Assembly: GCA_002450895.1 (NCBI GenBank)
Contig: DKAR01000165.1
Span: 1 to 17,765 of the forward strand
Length of the DNA: 17,765 nt
From: Proteobacteria bacterium UBA6921
GTDB taxonomy: Bacteria > Pseudomonadota > Gammaproteobacteria > SG8-11
Reading direction: 5' to 3'
Below are positions 6,025 to 14,225 of the stretch, piece by piece. The stretch's first letter is position 1. Each line of letters begins with the position of its first letter. The translations under genes were made by a program, and so were the position numbers. The notes beneath the pieces were generated by a model. The model had not been told where the DNA came from. It saw only the letters and a list, made by a program, of their open reading frames with translations, and made no database searches.

Positions 6025-8421
6025 TTATTGCTGGATCGAATGTTCGGTATCGAGAACCACTTTCGTCATGGGGAGTACGCTGTCCGGATTCAGCGATATC
6101 GACTGCACCTTCCGTTCTACAAGCCAGCGTGTAATTTCCGGAAAATCTGACGGGGCTTGACCGCAAATTCCGACATACTTGCCGTGGGCATTACATGCCG
6201 CAATCGCCAGCTCCATCAGTTTGAGGACGGCGGCGTTGCGCTCATCGAAGCCTTTCAGCAGACCTGAATCGCGGTCCGCGCCCAACGTCAGCTGCGTAAG
6301 ATCGTTCGACCCGATCGAAAATCCATCGAAGAGCTCGAGGAATTGATCAGCGAGCAAGGCGTTGCTTGGAATTTCGCACATCATGTAAATCTTCAGGCCA
6401 TTGGCACCACGCGACAGGCCGTGCTGGCGCATGAGTTCGAGCACATTGGTCGCTTCATCAGTGGTTCGGACGAAGGGCACCATGACGGCGACATTGAGCA
6501 GCCCCATGGACTCCCGGACGTACTTCAGGGCTTCGCATTCGAGCGCGAAACAGGCCGCGAACTCGCGTGAGAAATAGCGGGTGGCGCCGCGGAATCCAAT
6601 CATCGGATTCTCTTCGGTTGGTTCAAAACCGCTGCCGCCAACCAGCGCGGCGTATTCGTTCGATTTGAAGTCGGATGTCCGGACGATGACGGGGCGCGGA
6701 TAGAACGCCGCCGCGAGCGTTGCGATGCCCTCAGCAAGCCGCTGTACATAGAAGGAGCGGCGATCCGGATACCCGGCAACGATCCGGTCGATTTTTTCGC
6801 GCGTTTCGGCGTCGAGCTTGTCGTATTCGAGCAGCGCGCGCGGGTGAATTTGAATCGCGTGATTGATGATGAATTCAAGGCGTGCCAGTCCGACTCCGTG
6901 TACAGGCAGGTTGGCGAGTTCGAACGCGCGCTCCGGATTGCCGAGATTCAGCATCAGTCGCGTCTTCGGCTGTGCGAGTTTCGACAAATCCTGCTTTTCG
7001 ACGGTGAACTCGAGCGCGCCGTCGTACACCGTGCCGGTATCGCCCTCGGCACACGACACGGTGACCGGCCGACCCGTGTGCAAACGCTGGGTTGCATCTC
7101 CGGTGCCGACAATGGCGGGGATTCCAAGCTCGCGTGCGACGATGGCGGCATGGCATGTCCGGCCGCCGCGATTGGTGACGATACCGCCGGCTATTTTCAT
7201 GACGGGTTCCCAGTCCGGATCCGTAATGTCGGTCACCAGGATTTCACCTTTTTGCAGTGCATTCATGTCGGCGGCCTGCATGATGACGCGCGTCTTTCCT
7301 GCCGCGACTTTCTGTCCAACGCTCTTCCCTTGTACAAGGACGGGCCCACGGCTCTTGAGCTTGAAAATCTCTTGTTCCGCCGGATTGATGTGGGCGTGAA
7401 CGGTCTCCGGACGTGCCTGCAAGATAAACAAGTCTCCGCTTTGGCCGTCTTTGGCCCATTCAATATCCATGGGCTGGTTGTGCCCGGCCTTGGCGCTGTA
7501 GTGTTTTTCAATCGCGACCGCGTAACGCGCCAGTCGCAGGATTTCGTTGTCCGACAGCGAAAACCGGTCGCCTTCCTCGCGGCTCACGGCGACGTTTCGC
7601 GTCGAGAGCCCGGCGGCGCCGTCCCCGGTGTAAATCATCTTGATCGACTTGTCGCCGCGCTGGCGTTTCAGGATCGGCCGAAAGCCGTGTTCCAGCGTCG
7701 GTTTGAAAACGTAAAATTCATCGGGATTCACTGTTCCCTGGACCACGTTTTCACCCAATCCGAACGCGGCCGTGATCAGAACCACATCGCGAAATCCGGT
7801 TTCGGTGTCGAGCGTAAACATGACGCCGGACGCACCGAGATCGGAACGCACCATTTTTTGCACGCCGATCGAGAGCGCCACTTCGGTGTGCGAAAAGCCC
7901 TGGTGCGCGCGATACGAAATCGCGCGGTCGGTGAACAGCGATGCGTACACGCGTTTGCAGGTGGTCAGAAGATTTTCCGTGCCGCGAATATTCAGGTAGG
8001 TTTCCTGCTGGCCGGCGAAGGACGCCGTCGGAAGATCTTCGGCCGTTGCGGAACTGCGCACGGCGACGTCGGCATGCGGGCCATATTCCTTTTCGAGATC
8101 GCCGTAGGCCGTTCTCAGTTCCTCGCCGAGTGCCGGAGGGATTTCGCCATGCGTTATCCAGTCACGAATCATTCGGCCGGTTGAGGCCAGTGCGCCGACA
8201 TCGGCTGGATTCAGTTTCTGCAGAGCGTCTGCAATGCGCTCAGTGAGTCCGTTGTGGGACAGATATTCGCGGTAGGCCTCTGCAGTCGTCGCAAAACCGT
8301 TGGGTACTTTGACGCCTTGCGGTGCAAGCTCACGATACAGCTCGCCCAGCGAGGCGTTCTTGCCGCCTACCACCGGGATGTCGTGAATGCCCAGTTCCGA
8401 GAAACGTTTGATGTAGCGCAT
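6025..8421 (-). CDS. ppsA: Phosphoenolpyruvate synthase (pyruvate, water dikinase)
   Basis: 798 residues, close to the 792 of the E. coli enzyme. It converts pyruvate, ATP and water to PEP, AMP and phosphate in the cytoplasm, the first step of gluconeogenesis from pyruvate. Domains in order: N-terminal ATP/pyruvate-binding domain (VGGKNASLGE at the start, RSSATAEDLP near 122-131), the swivelling phosphohistidine domain with GGRTCHAAI (catalytic His424), and the C-terminal PEP-binding barrel (GSNDLTQLTLGAD; GICGQAPSD with Cys753). The start ATG 8421 is preferred over a TTG at 8451 because the family begins MxYxxxFSELGI; there is no clear Shine-Dalgarno, only a GGAA. It sits about 95 bp downstream of pgm on the same strand, so the two may be co-transcribed, linking PEP formation to hexose-phosphate metabolism. 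No PpsR-type regulatory kinase gene is seen nearby. Confidence 0.97.
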   Translation of the reverse strand: MRYIKRFSELGIHDIPVVGGKNASLGELYRELAPQGVKVPNGFATTAEAYREYLSHNGLTERIADALQKLNPADVGALASTGRMIRDWITHGEIPPALGEELRTAYGDLEKEYGPHADVAVRSSATAEDLPTASFAGQQETYLNIRGTENLLTTCKRVYASLFTDRAISYRAHQGFSHTEVALSIGVQKMVRSDLGASGVMFTLDTETGFRDVVLITAAFGLGENVVQGTVNPDEFYVFKPTLEHGFRPILKRQRGDKSIKMIYTGDGAAGLSTRNVAVSREEGDRFSLSDNEILRLARYAVAIEKHYSAKAGHNQPMDIEWAKDGQSGDLFILQARPETVHAHINPAEQEIFKLKSRGPVLVQGKSVGQKVAAGKTRVIMQAADMNALQKGEILVTDITDPDWEPVMKIAGGIVTNRGGRTCHAAIVARELGIPAIVGTGDATQRLHTGRPVTVSCAEGDTGTVYDGALEFTVEKQDLSKLAQPKTRLMLNLGNPERAFELANLPVHGVGLARLEFIINHAIQIHPRALLEYDKLDAETREKIDRIVAGYPDRRSFYVQRLAEGIATLAAAFYPRPVIVRTSDFKSNEYAALVGGSGFEPTEENPMIGFRGATRYFSREFAACFALECEALKYVRESMGLLNVAVMVPFVRTTDEATNVLELMRQHGLSRGANGLKIYMMCEIPSNALLADQFLELFDGFSIGSNDLTQLTLGADRDSGLLKGFDERNAAVLKLMELAIAACNAHGKYVGICGQAPSDFPEITRWLVERKVQSISLNPDSVLPMTKVVLDTEHSIQQ

Positions 8422-8516
8422 GGCCAATTCCGAAAGGAGATCGCCACACAATGGTAGACGGCGTCCGGGCTTCTTGTCCCTAGTGCTTTCCCCTATCCGG
8501 AACGCGGGGGGCGGGC

Positions 8517-10151
8517 TCAGGTAATGACAGTGGGTTCGTTCCGGTCCGTGCGAACGCGAATTTCAGCGATGTGTTCGGCGATTGAAATAAGGTCGGCAAG
8601 CGCGACTTGGGTGTCCAGGTCGTGCCGGGCGGGATCCGGTTCATAGTTTTCAAAATACAGGCGCAGCGTCGCGCCGGACGTGCCGGTCCCGGACAGGCGC
8701 ATCACGATGCGGGATCCGTCAGCGAAAATGATTCGGATGCCCTGGCGCGAGGTGATGCTCTGGTCAACAGGATCCGTGTAACTGAAGTCGTCGGCGGTAG
8801 CGACCGTCCGATTCGAAAAATGTTTTCCAGGCAGAGATGCAAGCTGTGAACGTACGTGTTCGATCAACCCGTTCGCGCGCTCCGCATCGACCTCTTCGTA
8901 GTCATGGCGCGAATAGTAGTTGCGGCCGTAGCGCCGCCAGTGTTCGCGCACAATGGTTTCGACAGACTGTTTTCGGGTCGCAAGGATGTTCAGCCAGAAC
9001 AGCACGGCCCAAAGTCCATCCTTTTCACGCAAATGATCCGAGCCGGTTCCGAAACTTTCCTCGCCACACAGCGTGACTTTGTTGGCGTCCAGCAGGTTGC
9101 CAAAGTATTTCCAGCCGGTTGGCGTTTCGTAGCATTCGATGCCCAGCGCATCGGCGACACGATCGGCGGCGGCACTGGTCGGCATCGAGCGGGCAATGCC
9201 TTTTAATCCCTGGCGGTAGCCGGGCACGAGGTGCGCGTTCGCAGCCAGAATTGCCAGGCTGTCGCTCGGCGTCACGAAGAAACGCTTGCCCAAAATCATA
9301 TTCCGGTCGCCGTCACCGTCCGAAGCTGCACCGAAGTCCGGACCGTTTGCGCCGAACATTTCATCGACCAGTTCTTTGGCATAGGCAAGGTTCGGGTCAG
9401 GGTGACCGCCGCCGAAGTCTTCGAGAGGAACCCCATTGATGACGGTGCCAAGGCTGGCGTCCAGTTGTCGCTCGAGAATTTCGCGTGCATAAGGTCCGGT
9501 GACCGCGTGCATGGCGTCAAATCGCATGCGAAAACTTCCGGAATGAAACATCATTCGAATGCGATCGAAATCAAACAAGTGCTGCATCAAGGTGGCGTAA
9601 TTCTCAACCGAGTCAACGATCTCGATGCGCGTATTCTCGACAGTTGTTGTTCCGATGTTATCGAGGTCAAGGTCTGGAGCGTCCGCGATGACATAGCTGG
9701 AGATCTCCATTGCCTTTCGATAAATCGCATCGGTAACGGATTCCGCGGCGGGTCCACCATTGGCAGTGTTGAACTTGATCCCAAAATCTCCCTCAGGACC
9801 GCCGGGATTGTGACTTGCGGAAAGAACGATTCCGCCGCGGGCTTTGAACTTGCGGATCAGTGCTGAGGCCGCCGGAGTAGAAAGAATTCCGCCGCGCCCG
9901 ACCAGGATCCGACCGACACTGTTCGCGCTGGCAATTTTTACAATCGTTTGCACCGCCGCGCGGTTCAAATAGCGCCCATCACCCCCGACGACGAGTGTTT
10001 CGTCGCGCAGCTCCGGCTGGGCGCTCAGAATGGCCTGTACGAAATTTTCGAGGTAATTGGGTTGCGCGAATACGCGGGTTTTCTTTCGAAGTCCTGAGGT
10101 TCCAGGCTTCTGGTCCGTGTACGGCGTGGTCGGGACGGTCCGAATTGTCAT
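8517..10151 (-). CDS. pgm: Alpha-D-glucose phosphate-specific phosphoglucomutase (PGM1-like)
   Basis: 544 residues, the usual length for PGM1-type enzymes. It interconverts glucose-1-phosphate and glucose-6-phosphate in the cytoplasm, feeding glycogen, UDP-glucose and polysaccharide synthesis. Visible motifs: a phosphate-binding start (TTPYTDQKPGTSGLRKK), the phosphoserine loop SASHNPGG with Ser113, the Mg2+ loop DGDGDR (278-283), the sugar-recognition loop GEESFGTGSDH (363-373), and the C-terminal phosphate loop RLSGTGTSGATLR. The first 28 residues line up with the PGM1 family, which fixes the start at ATG 10151; an in-frame stop lies just upstream. Only GTGGA serves as ribosome site. A perfect AAGGAGG on the same strand (10194-10200) is 43 nt away and has no start codon at proper spacing. 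It lies upstream of ppsA and is divergent from the cyclic-nucleotide/rhodanese gene. Confidence 0.97.
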   Translation of the reverse strand: MTIRTVPTTPYTDQKPGTSGLRKKTRVFAQPNYLENFVQAILSAQPELRDETLVVGGDGRYLNRAAVQTIVKIASANSVGRILVGRGGILSTPAASALIRKFKARGGIVLSASHNPGGPEGDFGIKFNTANGGPAAESVTDAIYRKAMEISSYVIADAPDLDLDNIGTTTVENTRIEIVDSVENYATLMQHLFDFDRIRMMFHSGSFRMRFDAMHAVTGPYAREILERQLDASLGTVINGVPLEDFGGGHPDPNLAYAKELVDEMFGANGPDFGAASDGDGDRNMILGKRFFVTPSDSLAILAANAHLVPGYRQGLKGIARSMPTSAAADRVADALGIECYETPTGWKYFGNLLDANKVTLCGEESFGTGSDHLREKDGLWAVLFWLNILATRKQSVETIVREHWRRYGRNYYSRHDYEEVDAERANGLIEHVRSQLASLPGKHFSNRTVATADDFSYTDPVDQSITSRQGIRIIFADGSRIVMRLSGTGTSGATLRLYFENYEPDPARHDLDTQVALADLISIAEHIAEIRVRTDRNEPTVIT

Positions 10152-10354
10152 TGGATTCCACAGATTTCAGCAGCAATAGCTGGAAGTTACCAACCTCCTT
10201 GCCAGTTGAAAAGTCGGGCTTGCCGAATCCGGCGGGGCCGGAATCATGAATTTTGTGACTGTGGTGCCGGTCCGGTGGGGGCAGTGCTTCTGAAGAATTC
10301 GGCCCAGGTGCCGCTAAACGGTTTGAATTGCCCATCCGACCCGAGGGGATACGC

Positions 10355-11413
10355 ATGGCGGTGGAAAAAAAGCCAATCGACAAGAATTTCCTGAAGCAAT
10401 TGGTGCCGATTGATTCTCTGTCGGCAGACAATTTCGAACGGCTGGCCTCCCGAACGTTTGTCGAAATGGCACGTCCGGGTGAGGTCCTGATCAAGCGCGG
10501 GCAACGCGATCGCAAGCGCTATTACATCGTCAGCGGCGATGTGGCGATCGAAGTTCCGGGACAGCCGGTTCGCGCCGCACGTGGCGGTCATCCGGACGCC
10601 AAGCATCCGCTTGATCCTCGCCAGCCACGCCAGGCCACGGTGACTGCAAAGACGCCGGTGGCGTATATCGCGATCGACGAGGACTATCTGAACACGCTGT
10701 TGACGTGGGACCAGTCGTCGGGGCTCGTCGTCAACGAAATGGATGGCGGACAGGGCGCCAACGAAGATGACTGGATGACGCGAATCCTGCAAACCAAGAG
10801 TTTCCTCCGTGTTCCACCGGCCAACATTCAAGCGATGTTTATGCGACTCAAATCGGTCGCATTCAAGGCGGGAGACGTCGTCGTCAAGCAGGGCGACCCG
10901 GGCGATTTTTACTACGTTATCAGCCGTGGTAAATGCGTCGTGACGCGCTCGGTTCCCGAGACAGGAAAAGATCTCAAATTGACGGAACTCAAAGTCGGCG
11001 ACAGCTTTGGCGAGGATGCGCTGCTGGGTGACTGCGTGCGCAACGCGACGGTGACCATGCTGACCGATGGCACGCTGATGCAGTTGTCGCGCGAGGATTT
11101 CGAAAAGCTGCTGAAGGCTCCGGTGCTCAAGACGATGACCATTGAACAGGCCCGCGAAGCAGTCAAGGGCGGTGCCGCGTGGCTGGACGTGCGTCTGGAA
11201 TCCGAATTCGCAAAGGACGCCATGGAGGGCGCGATTAATATTCCGCTGTACATCCTGCGCCTGAAAATGAGCGCGCTGGATCCAGCCAAACGTTACGTCG
11301 TGTATTGTGACTCGGGTTCCCGCAGTGCATCGGCGACGTTCCTGCTTAACGAGCGGGGATTCGATGTTTACGTTCTCGAAGGCGGCCTTTCGGCGCAATT
11401 GAAGGACGCTTAG
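10355..11413 (+). CDS. Protein with two cyclic-nucleotide-binding domains and a C-terminal rhodanese domain
   Basis: 352 residues. cNMP domain 1 is about 20-118 (GEVLIKRG, YYIVSGD). Its phosphate-binding cassette lacks FGE but keeps PRQATV. cNMP domain 2 is about 150-258 and carries a full cassette: FGEDALL at 218-224 and Arg229 before NATV. The rhodanese domain (about 262-350) has DVR at 278-280 and the active-site loop YCDSGSRS with Cys318, so it could carry a persulfide. The start ATG 10355 has GAGGGG 6 nt upstream (10343-10348); an upstream TTG at 10328 is less likely. No DNA-binding helix-turn-helix is visible, so it is not a CRP-type regulator. Inference: binding of cAMP or another nucleotide controls a sulfurtransferase-like or phosphatase-like activity, or a protein partner. 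It is divergent from pgm across 203 bp and followed by an MscS-like gene 87 bp away. Ligand and substrate are unknown. Confidence 0.85.
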   Translation: MAVEKKPIDKNFLKQLVPIDSLSADNFERLASRTFVEMARPGEVLIKRGQRDRKRYYIVSGDVAIEVPGQPVRAARGGHPDAKHPLDPRQPRQATVTAKTPVAYIAIDEDYLNTLLTWDQSSGLVVNEMDGGQGANEDDWMTRILQTKSFLRVPPANIQAMFMRLKSVAFKAGDVVVKQGDPGDFYYVISRGKCVVTRSVPETGKDLKLTELKVGDSFGEDALLGDCVRNATVTMLTDGTLMQLSREDFEKLLKAPVLKTMTIEQAREAVKGGAAWLDVRLESEFAKDAMEGAINIPLYILRLKMSALDPAKRYVVYCDSGSRSASATFLLNERGFDVYVLEGGLSAQLKDA

Positions 11414-11500
11414 ATACGTACGTTGTTTCGGGATTCGCGCGTTTATTCAAACCTTCCGAATTGATAGTATTCCGGCCTGAGAATCGGTCGGAACTTCCCC

Positions 11501-12352
11501 ATGCTCGAGTGGATGACTGCGAACAACGCGTTGTGGATGCGCGACCTGATGGCGTCAACTGCCTTTATCGCCACTGTCATTATCATGCGTACGGTACTGG
11601 TACGACTGATCAATCGCCCGGTCGGTTTATCGCTTGAAACAAAACGCCGCTGGATGGTGAGCATCCGAAATGCGGCGTTATTCATTTCAGTCGTCGGGCT
11701 GGTGCTGATCTGGGCGCACGAAATTCGAACACTGGCCATTTCACTGGTTGCCGTAGGCGCCGCCATTGTCATTGCTACCCGGGATTTCATCCTGTGCTTT
11801 AGCGGTGGGGTATGGCGAATCGTCAGCCAGGCCTACAAAGTGGGTGACCGCATCAAGATTGGTGAGACTCGCGGTGATGTCGTCGACATCAACTTTCTTG
11901 CGACGACTGTGATGGAACTTGAATCCGGAACGCACGCGCATCAGTACACGGGGCGTGCGGTGGTGTTTCCAAACAGTTTGCTCCTCACTTTGCCCGTGGC
12001 TGCCGAAAGTTATACCGGGGCATATCGCGTTCGCACCATTCGTGTGCCGCTTTCGCTTCGTGTTGATTGGGAAAAGGCCCGGCAGCGGCTGCTGGATGTG
12101 GCCTCCGAGGAGTGCGCCGAGTATCTCGAGGCGGCGAGAACTCACATGTCGCGTATGCAGAAAGAAGAGGGGCTGGAAACGCCCGCCGTTGAACCACGTG
12201 TAGCCATTGAGTTGCCCGAGCCGGATCGAGTTGACCTGTTGCTTCGCGTCGCGGTACCTGCGGCGCACGAAGGACGCATCACGCAGAAGATTCTTTCGCG
12301 GTTTCTGGCTGGCCTGGAATCGACTCGCTCAAATCCGGTCGCAGTTGAATAG
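11501..12352 (+). CDS. MscS-family mechanosensitive channel-like protein
   Basis: 283 residues. Hydrophobic segments lie at about 18-38, 57-72 and 77-105. The third, rich in Gly and Ala (SLVAVGAAIVIATRDF), corresponds to the pore-lining TM3 of MscS. It runs straight into the beta domain signature (YKVGDRIKIGETRGDVVDI, about 112-130), where proteins of this family continue with a soluble cytoplasmic cage. The C-terminal region (about 180-283) is soluble and acidic and should form the alpha/beta part of the cage. Family knowledge: such channels open under membrane tension and release solutes on osmotic downshock; some members have other conductances. The start ATG 11501 has only a weak ribosome site (CGGAA). 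It is probably in the same transcript as the cNMP/rhodanese gene upstream, though no promoter evidence was found. Confidence 0.85.
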   Translation: MLEWMTANNALWMRDLMASTAFIATVIIMRTVLVRLINRPVGLSLETKRRWMVSIRNAALFISVVGLVLIWAHEIRTLAISLVAVGAAIVIATRDFILCFSGGVWRIVSQAYKVGDRIKIGETRGDVVDINFLATTVMELESGTHAHQYTGRAVVFPNSLLLTLPVAAESYTGAYRVRTIRVPLSLRVDWEKARQRLLDVASEECAEYLEAARTHMSRMQKEEGLETPAVEPRVAIELPEPDRVDLLLRVAVPAAHEGRITQKILSRFLAGLESTRSNPVAVE

Positions 12353-12580
12353 CGGTTGCCCCGTAGCCATGGCCGGTTCCGGGGTCGTGCATCATCCCAC
12401 TCCCGATCGATATAAGCGTTTTGCCACGGTGACTTTATCGCGCGCACCGCGTCGTGTCGCATCGCGGATGGTCGCGGAGTGACCAGGAGAACCTTTGTGA
12501 AAGGTCTCGAGAGTCCAGGCGTTGGAGGTTCAGTACCGAATACACCGAATTCATGACTTGCCCGAGGGTGAGGAGGGGAC

Positions 12581-12922
12581 ATGCCCGTCATTTTGCAAAC
12601 AACACTGCTGCTGATGTGCTCGAATATTTTTATGACCTTCGCTTGGTACGCCCATCTTAAGAACCTTAGCGACCAAAAGTGGTACATCGCGGCCATTGTG
12701 AGTTGGGGCATCGCGTTGTTCGAATATTTGCTGCAGGTTCCTGCTAATCGAGTCGGGTATTCGGAGCTGAGTCTGAGTCAATTGAAAATTCTCCAGGAAG
12801 TGATTTCGTTGTCGGTTTTCGTGCCGTTCGTGATGTTCTACATGAATCAAACGTTAAAACTGGATTACTTGTGGGCGGGAATGTGTCTTTTGGGTGCGGT
12901 GTATTTTATTTTCAGGTCGTAA
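12581..12922 (+). CDS. DUF486 (DMT-superfamily-like) small membrane protein
   Basis: 113 residues, mostly hydrophobic, with about four transmembrane helices (roughly 3-24, 34-50, 68-87 and 92-111). It matches the DUF486 family in length and in signature segments: SNIFMTFAWYAHLK near the start, SWGIALFEYLLQVPANR in the middle and LKILQEV after it. DUF486 proteins are inner-membrane proteins of unknown function, distantly related to drug/metabolite transporters. The start ATG 12581 is clear: AGGAGG at 12571-12576 lies 4 nt upstream. The 228 bp between it and the MscS-like gene hold no supportable gene. Confidence 0.9.
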   Translation: MPVILQTTLLLMCSNIFMTFAWYAHLKNLSDQKWYIAAIVSWGIALFEYLLQVPANRVGYSELSLSQLKILQEVISLSVFVPFVMFYMNQTLKLDYLWAGMCLLGAVYFIFRS

Positions 12923-13241
12923 TTCCGTTTGAAAATTCGATTTCGCTGAGCACTGACTCCTTGTGCAAGGTGCAGCGTCGTGAATTGAACTAACTTCGTT
13001 ATTGCGGTGTCGAATTCCGAGTCTTAGCGTTGCCTTAACATGAGACTGTTAATTATTGTCACCAGTGCTCCAATTCGTGCTCAAGTATTGTCGAATAGTG
13101 GCACTCGAAAATTCCGGTTTGCCAATTGTTGGGTGGCGAACCATCGAGCCGCAAACTGGCAACTCGTGCTCCCGCATTTTTCAGTCTTGAGTCAGGGTGA
13201 AGAGCCTATAAACGTATCAATGCCACTCGAAAGGAAAAGAC
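12923..13241. other. Gene-free stretch of 319 bp upstream of the RAYT transposase
   Basis: More AT-rich than its surroundings. It holds a 5-bp inverted repeat TTAAC/GTTAA (13035-13052), an imperfect 19-bp direct repeat (13071-13089 and 13160-13178, 15 of 19 identical), and a repeated CACTCGAAA (near 13102 and 13224). TATAAA at 13207-13212 could be a -10 box for the transposase gene, but no convincing -35 is present. A 69-aa frame (13040-13249) overlaps the transposase start and has no recognisable product, so it is not called. No classical GC-rich REP palindrome was seen. Confidence 0.4.
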
Positions 13242-14183
13242 ATGCCTAGACCGTTACGTATCGAATATCCCGGCGCGACGTATCACGTCGTAAACACAGC
13301 TTCCGGCCGCCGACCGGTGTTCAAGACGGATGAGCACCGCAAGATATTCATTGAACTGATTGAGCAGATGGCCGAGACCTACGGAGTTGAAGTTCTGGCG
13401 TACAGCCTGCTGCCAAACCAGTACCACCTGATTCTCCGGACGCCGCGCGCGAATTTGAGCCGCGCCATGCGCCAGCTTAATGGTGTGTTTACACAGCGAT
13501 GCAATCAGCGAATCGGCGGCAGCGGAAATCTGTTCCGCGGGCGCTACAAGGCGGTTTTGCTGAATGCCGACAAGTTCCTCGCTGCGACGGCACGTTATGT
13601 CCATCTCGCCCCGGTGACGGCAAAAGTTGCCAAGAGCCCGGAAACGTATCGTTGGTCCAGCTGCCGGGCTCAGCTCGGTCTGGAATCTGCGCCGGGTTGG
13701 CTGGTCACCGATGCCTTAAAGAAAGTTGACGGGAAAAAATACTCCGACTATTTGCGACAAGGGGTGGATCCGGAAACCGCGCGCTTCTATGCCAAGAAGC
13801 ATCTGGAGGCCGTGCGTGGTGATGCGGCGTTCAAGAAGGCGGCGCGTTCAAAGGCCGGAGCCAAGCCTTCCGCAAAAGCCAAATCGAATGTTGCGGCCCT
13901 ACCAACCATCATGAAGTTTGTTGCGAGTGCGTTCAGTGTCAGCCCGAAGCATCTGCAGAAAAGTCTTCGTGGGCGAGGCCAGGGCAATCTGCCGCGGCAG
14001 GTCGCTATGACGCTGGCGCGCAGTCCCGGAGGATACAGCCTTCAGGAAATCGCTGACGTGATGCACGTGGGGCACTATTCCAGCGTGTCCGTTGCTGCCG
14101 CCCGTTTGAAAACCCGATTGAACAAGGATGATCAGCTGCGTCGGAAAGTAGATCGTCTTAAAACTCAGATCGTCAGCAACTAG
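13242..14183 (+). CDS. REP-associated tyrosine transposase (RAYT, Y1_Tnp) with DnaA-C-like C-terminal domain
   Basis: 313 residues. The N-terminal Y1 transposase domain (about 1-150) starts with the family hallmark PRPLRIEYPGATYHV. It continues with the metal-binding region LLPNQYHLIL (57-66), then RQLNGVFTQRCN, GNLFRGRYKAVL, and RYVHLAPV with the likely catalytic Tyr119. A Lys/Ala-rich linker (about 190-218) leads to a helix-turn-helix region (about 222-292: VASAFSV, RQVAMTLAR, SLQEIADVM, HYSSVSVA) that resembles the DnaA C-terminal DNA-binding domain. The HUH motif reads Q60-Y61-H62: the first metal-binding His is Gln. Family knowledge: RAYTs are single-copy domesticated relatives of IS200/IS605 transposases that can act on REP sequences. 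The start has AAGGA (13231-13235) 6 nt upstream. No IS ends or target duplications were found. The frame is intact over its whole length. Confidence 0.88.
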   Translation: MPRPLRIEYPGATYHVVNTASGRRPVFKTDEHRKIFIELIEQMAETYGVEVLAYSLLPNQYHLILRTPRANLSRAMRQLNGVFTQRCNQRIGGSGNLFRGRYKAVLLNADKFLAATARYVHLAPVTAKVAKSPETYRWSSCRAQLGLESAPGWLVTDALKKVDGKKYSDYLRQGVDPETARFYAKKHLEAVRGDAAFKKAARSKAGAKPSAKAKSNVAALPTIMKFVASAFSVSPKHLQKSLRGRGQGNLPRQVAMTLARSPGGYSLQEIADVMHVGHYSSVSVAAARLKTRLNKDDQLRRKVDRLKTQIVSN

Positions 14184-14197
14184 TACCAGCAACATCG

Positions 14198-14222
14198 CGG
14201 GGTCGGTCCAGTGCCGGCCCCG
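14198..14222 (+). terminator. Hairpin, probable terminator of the transposase gene
   Basis: CGGGGTCGG (14198-14206) pairs with CCGGCCCCG (14214-14222) through nine positions, one of them G-U, with a 7-nt loop, followed by TTTCT. It lies 14 bp past the transposase stop and just before the stop of the convergent J-domain gene. The T-tract is short, so termination may be only partial. Confidence 0.5.
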
Positions 14223-14225
14223 TTT

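Noticed and set aside
6844..8184. 446-aa open frame on the + strand opposite ppsA
   Set aside because: It is the mirror of a strongly conserved ppsA; the protein has no recognisable domain and its composition is what GC-rich antisense frames give.
8451..8451. TTG as start of ppsA, 30 nt upstream of the ATG
   Set aside because: The ATG at 8421 gives the conserved family N-terminus; the ten extra residues match nothing.
10244..11398. 384-aa open frame on the - strand opposite the cNMP/rhodanese gene
   Set aside because: Antisense of a gene with clear domains; no motif or ribosome site of its own.
12359..12384. CCCCG/CGGGG inverted repeat after the MscS-like gene
   Set aside because: Short stem, large loop and no T-tract, so not a credible terminator.
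13040..13249. 69-aa frame before the transposase
   Set aside because: Overlaps the well-supported transposase start, lacks a good ribosome site and has no recognisable domain.
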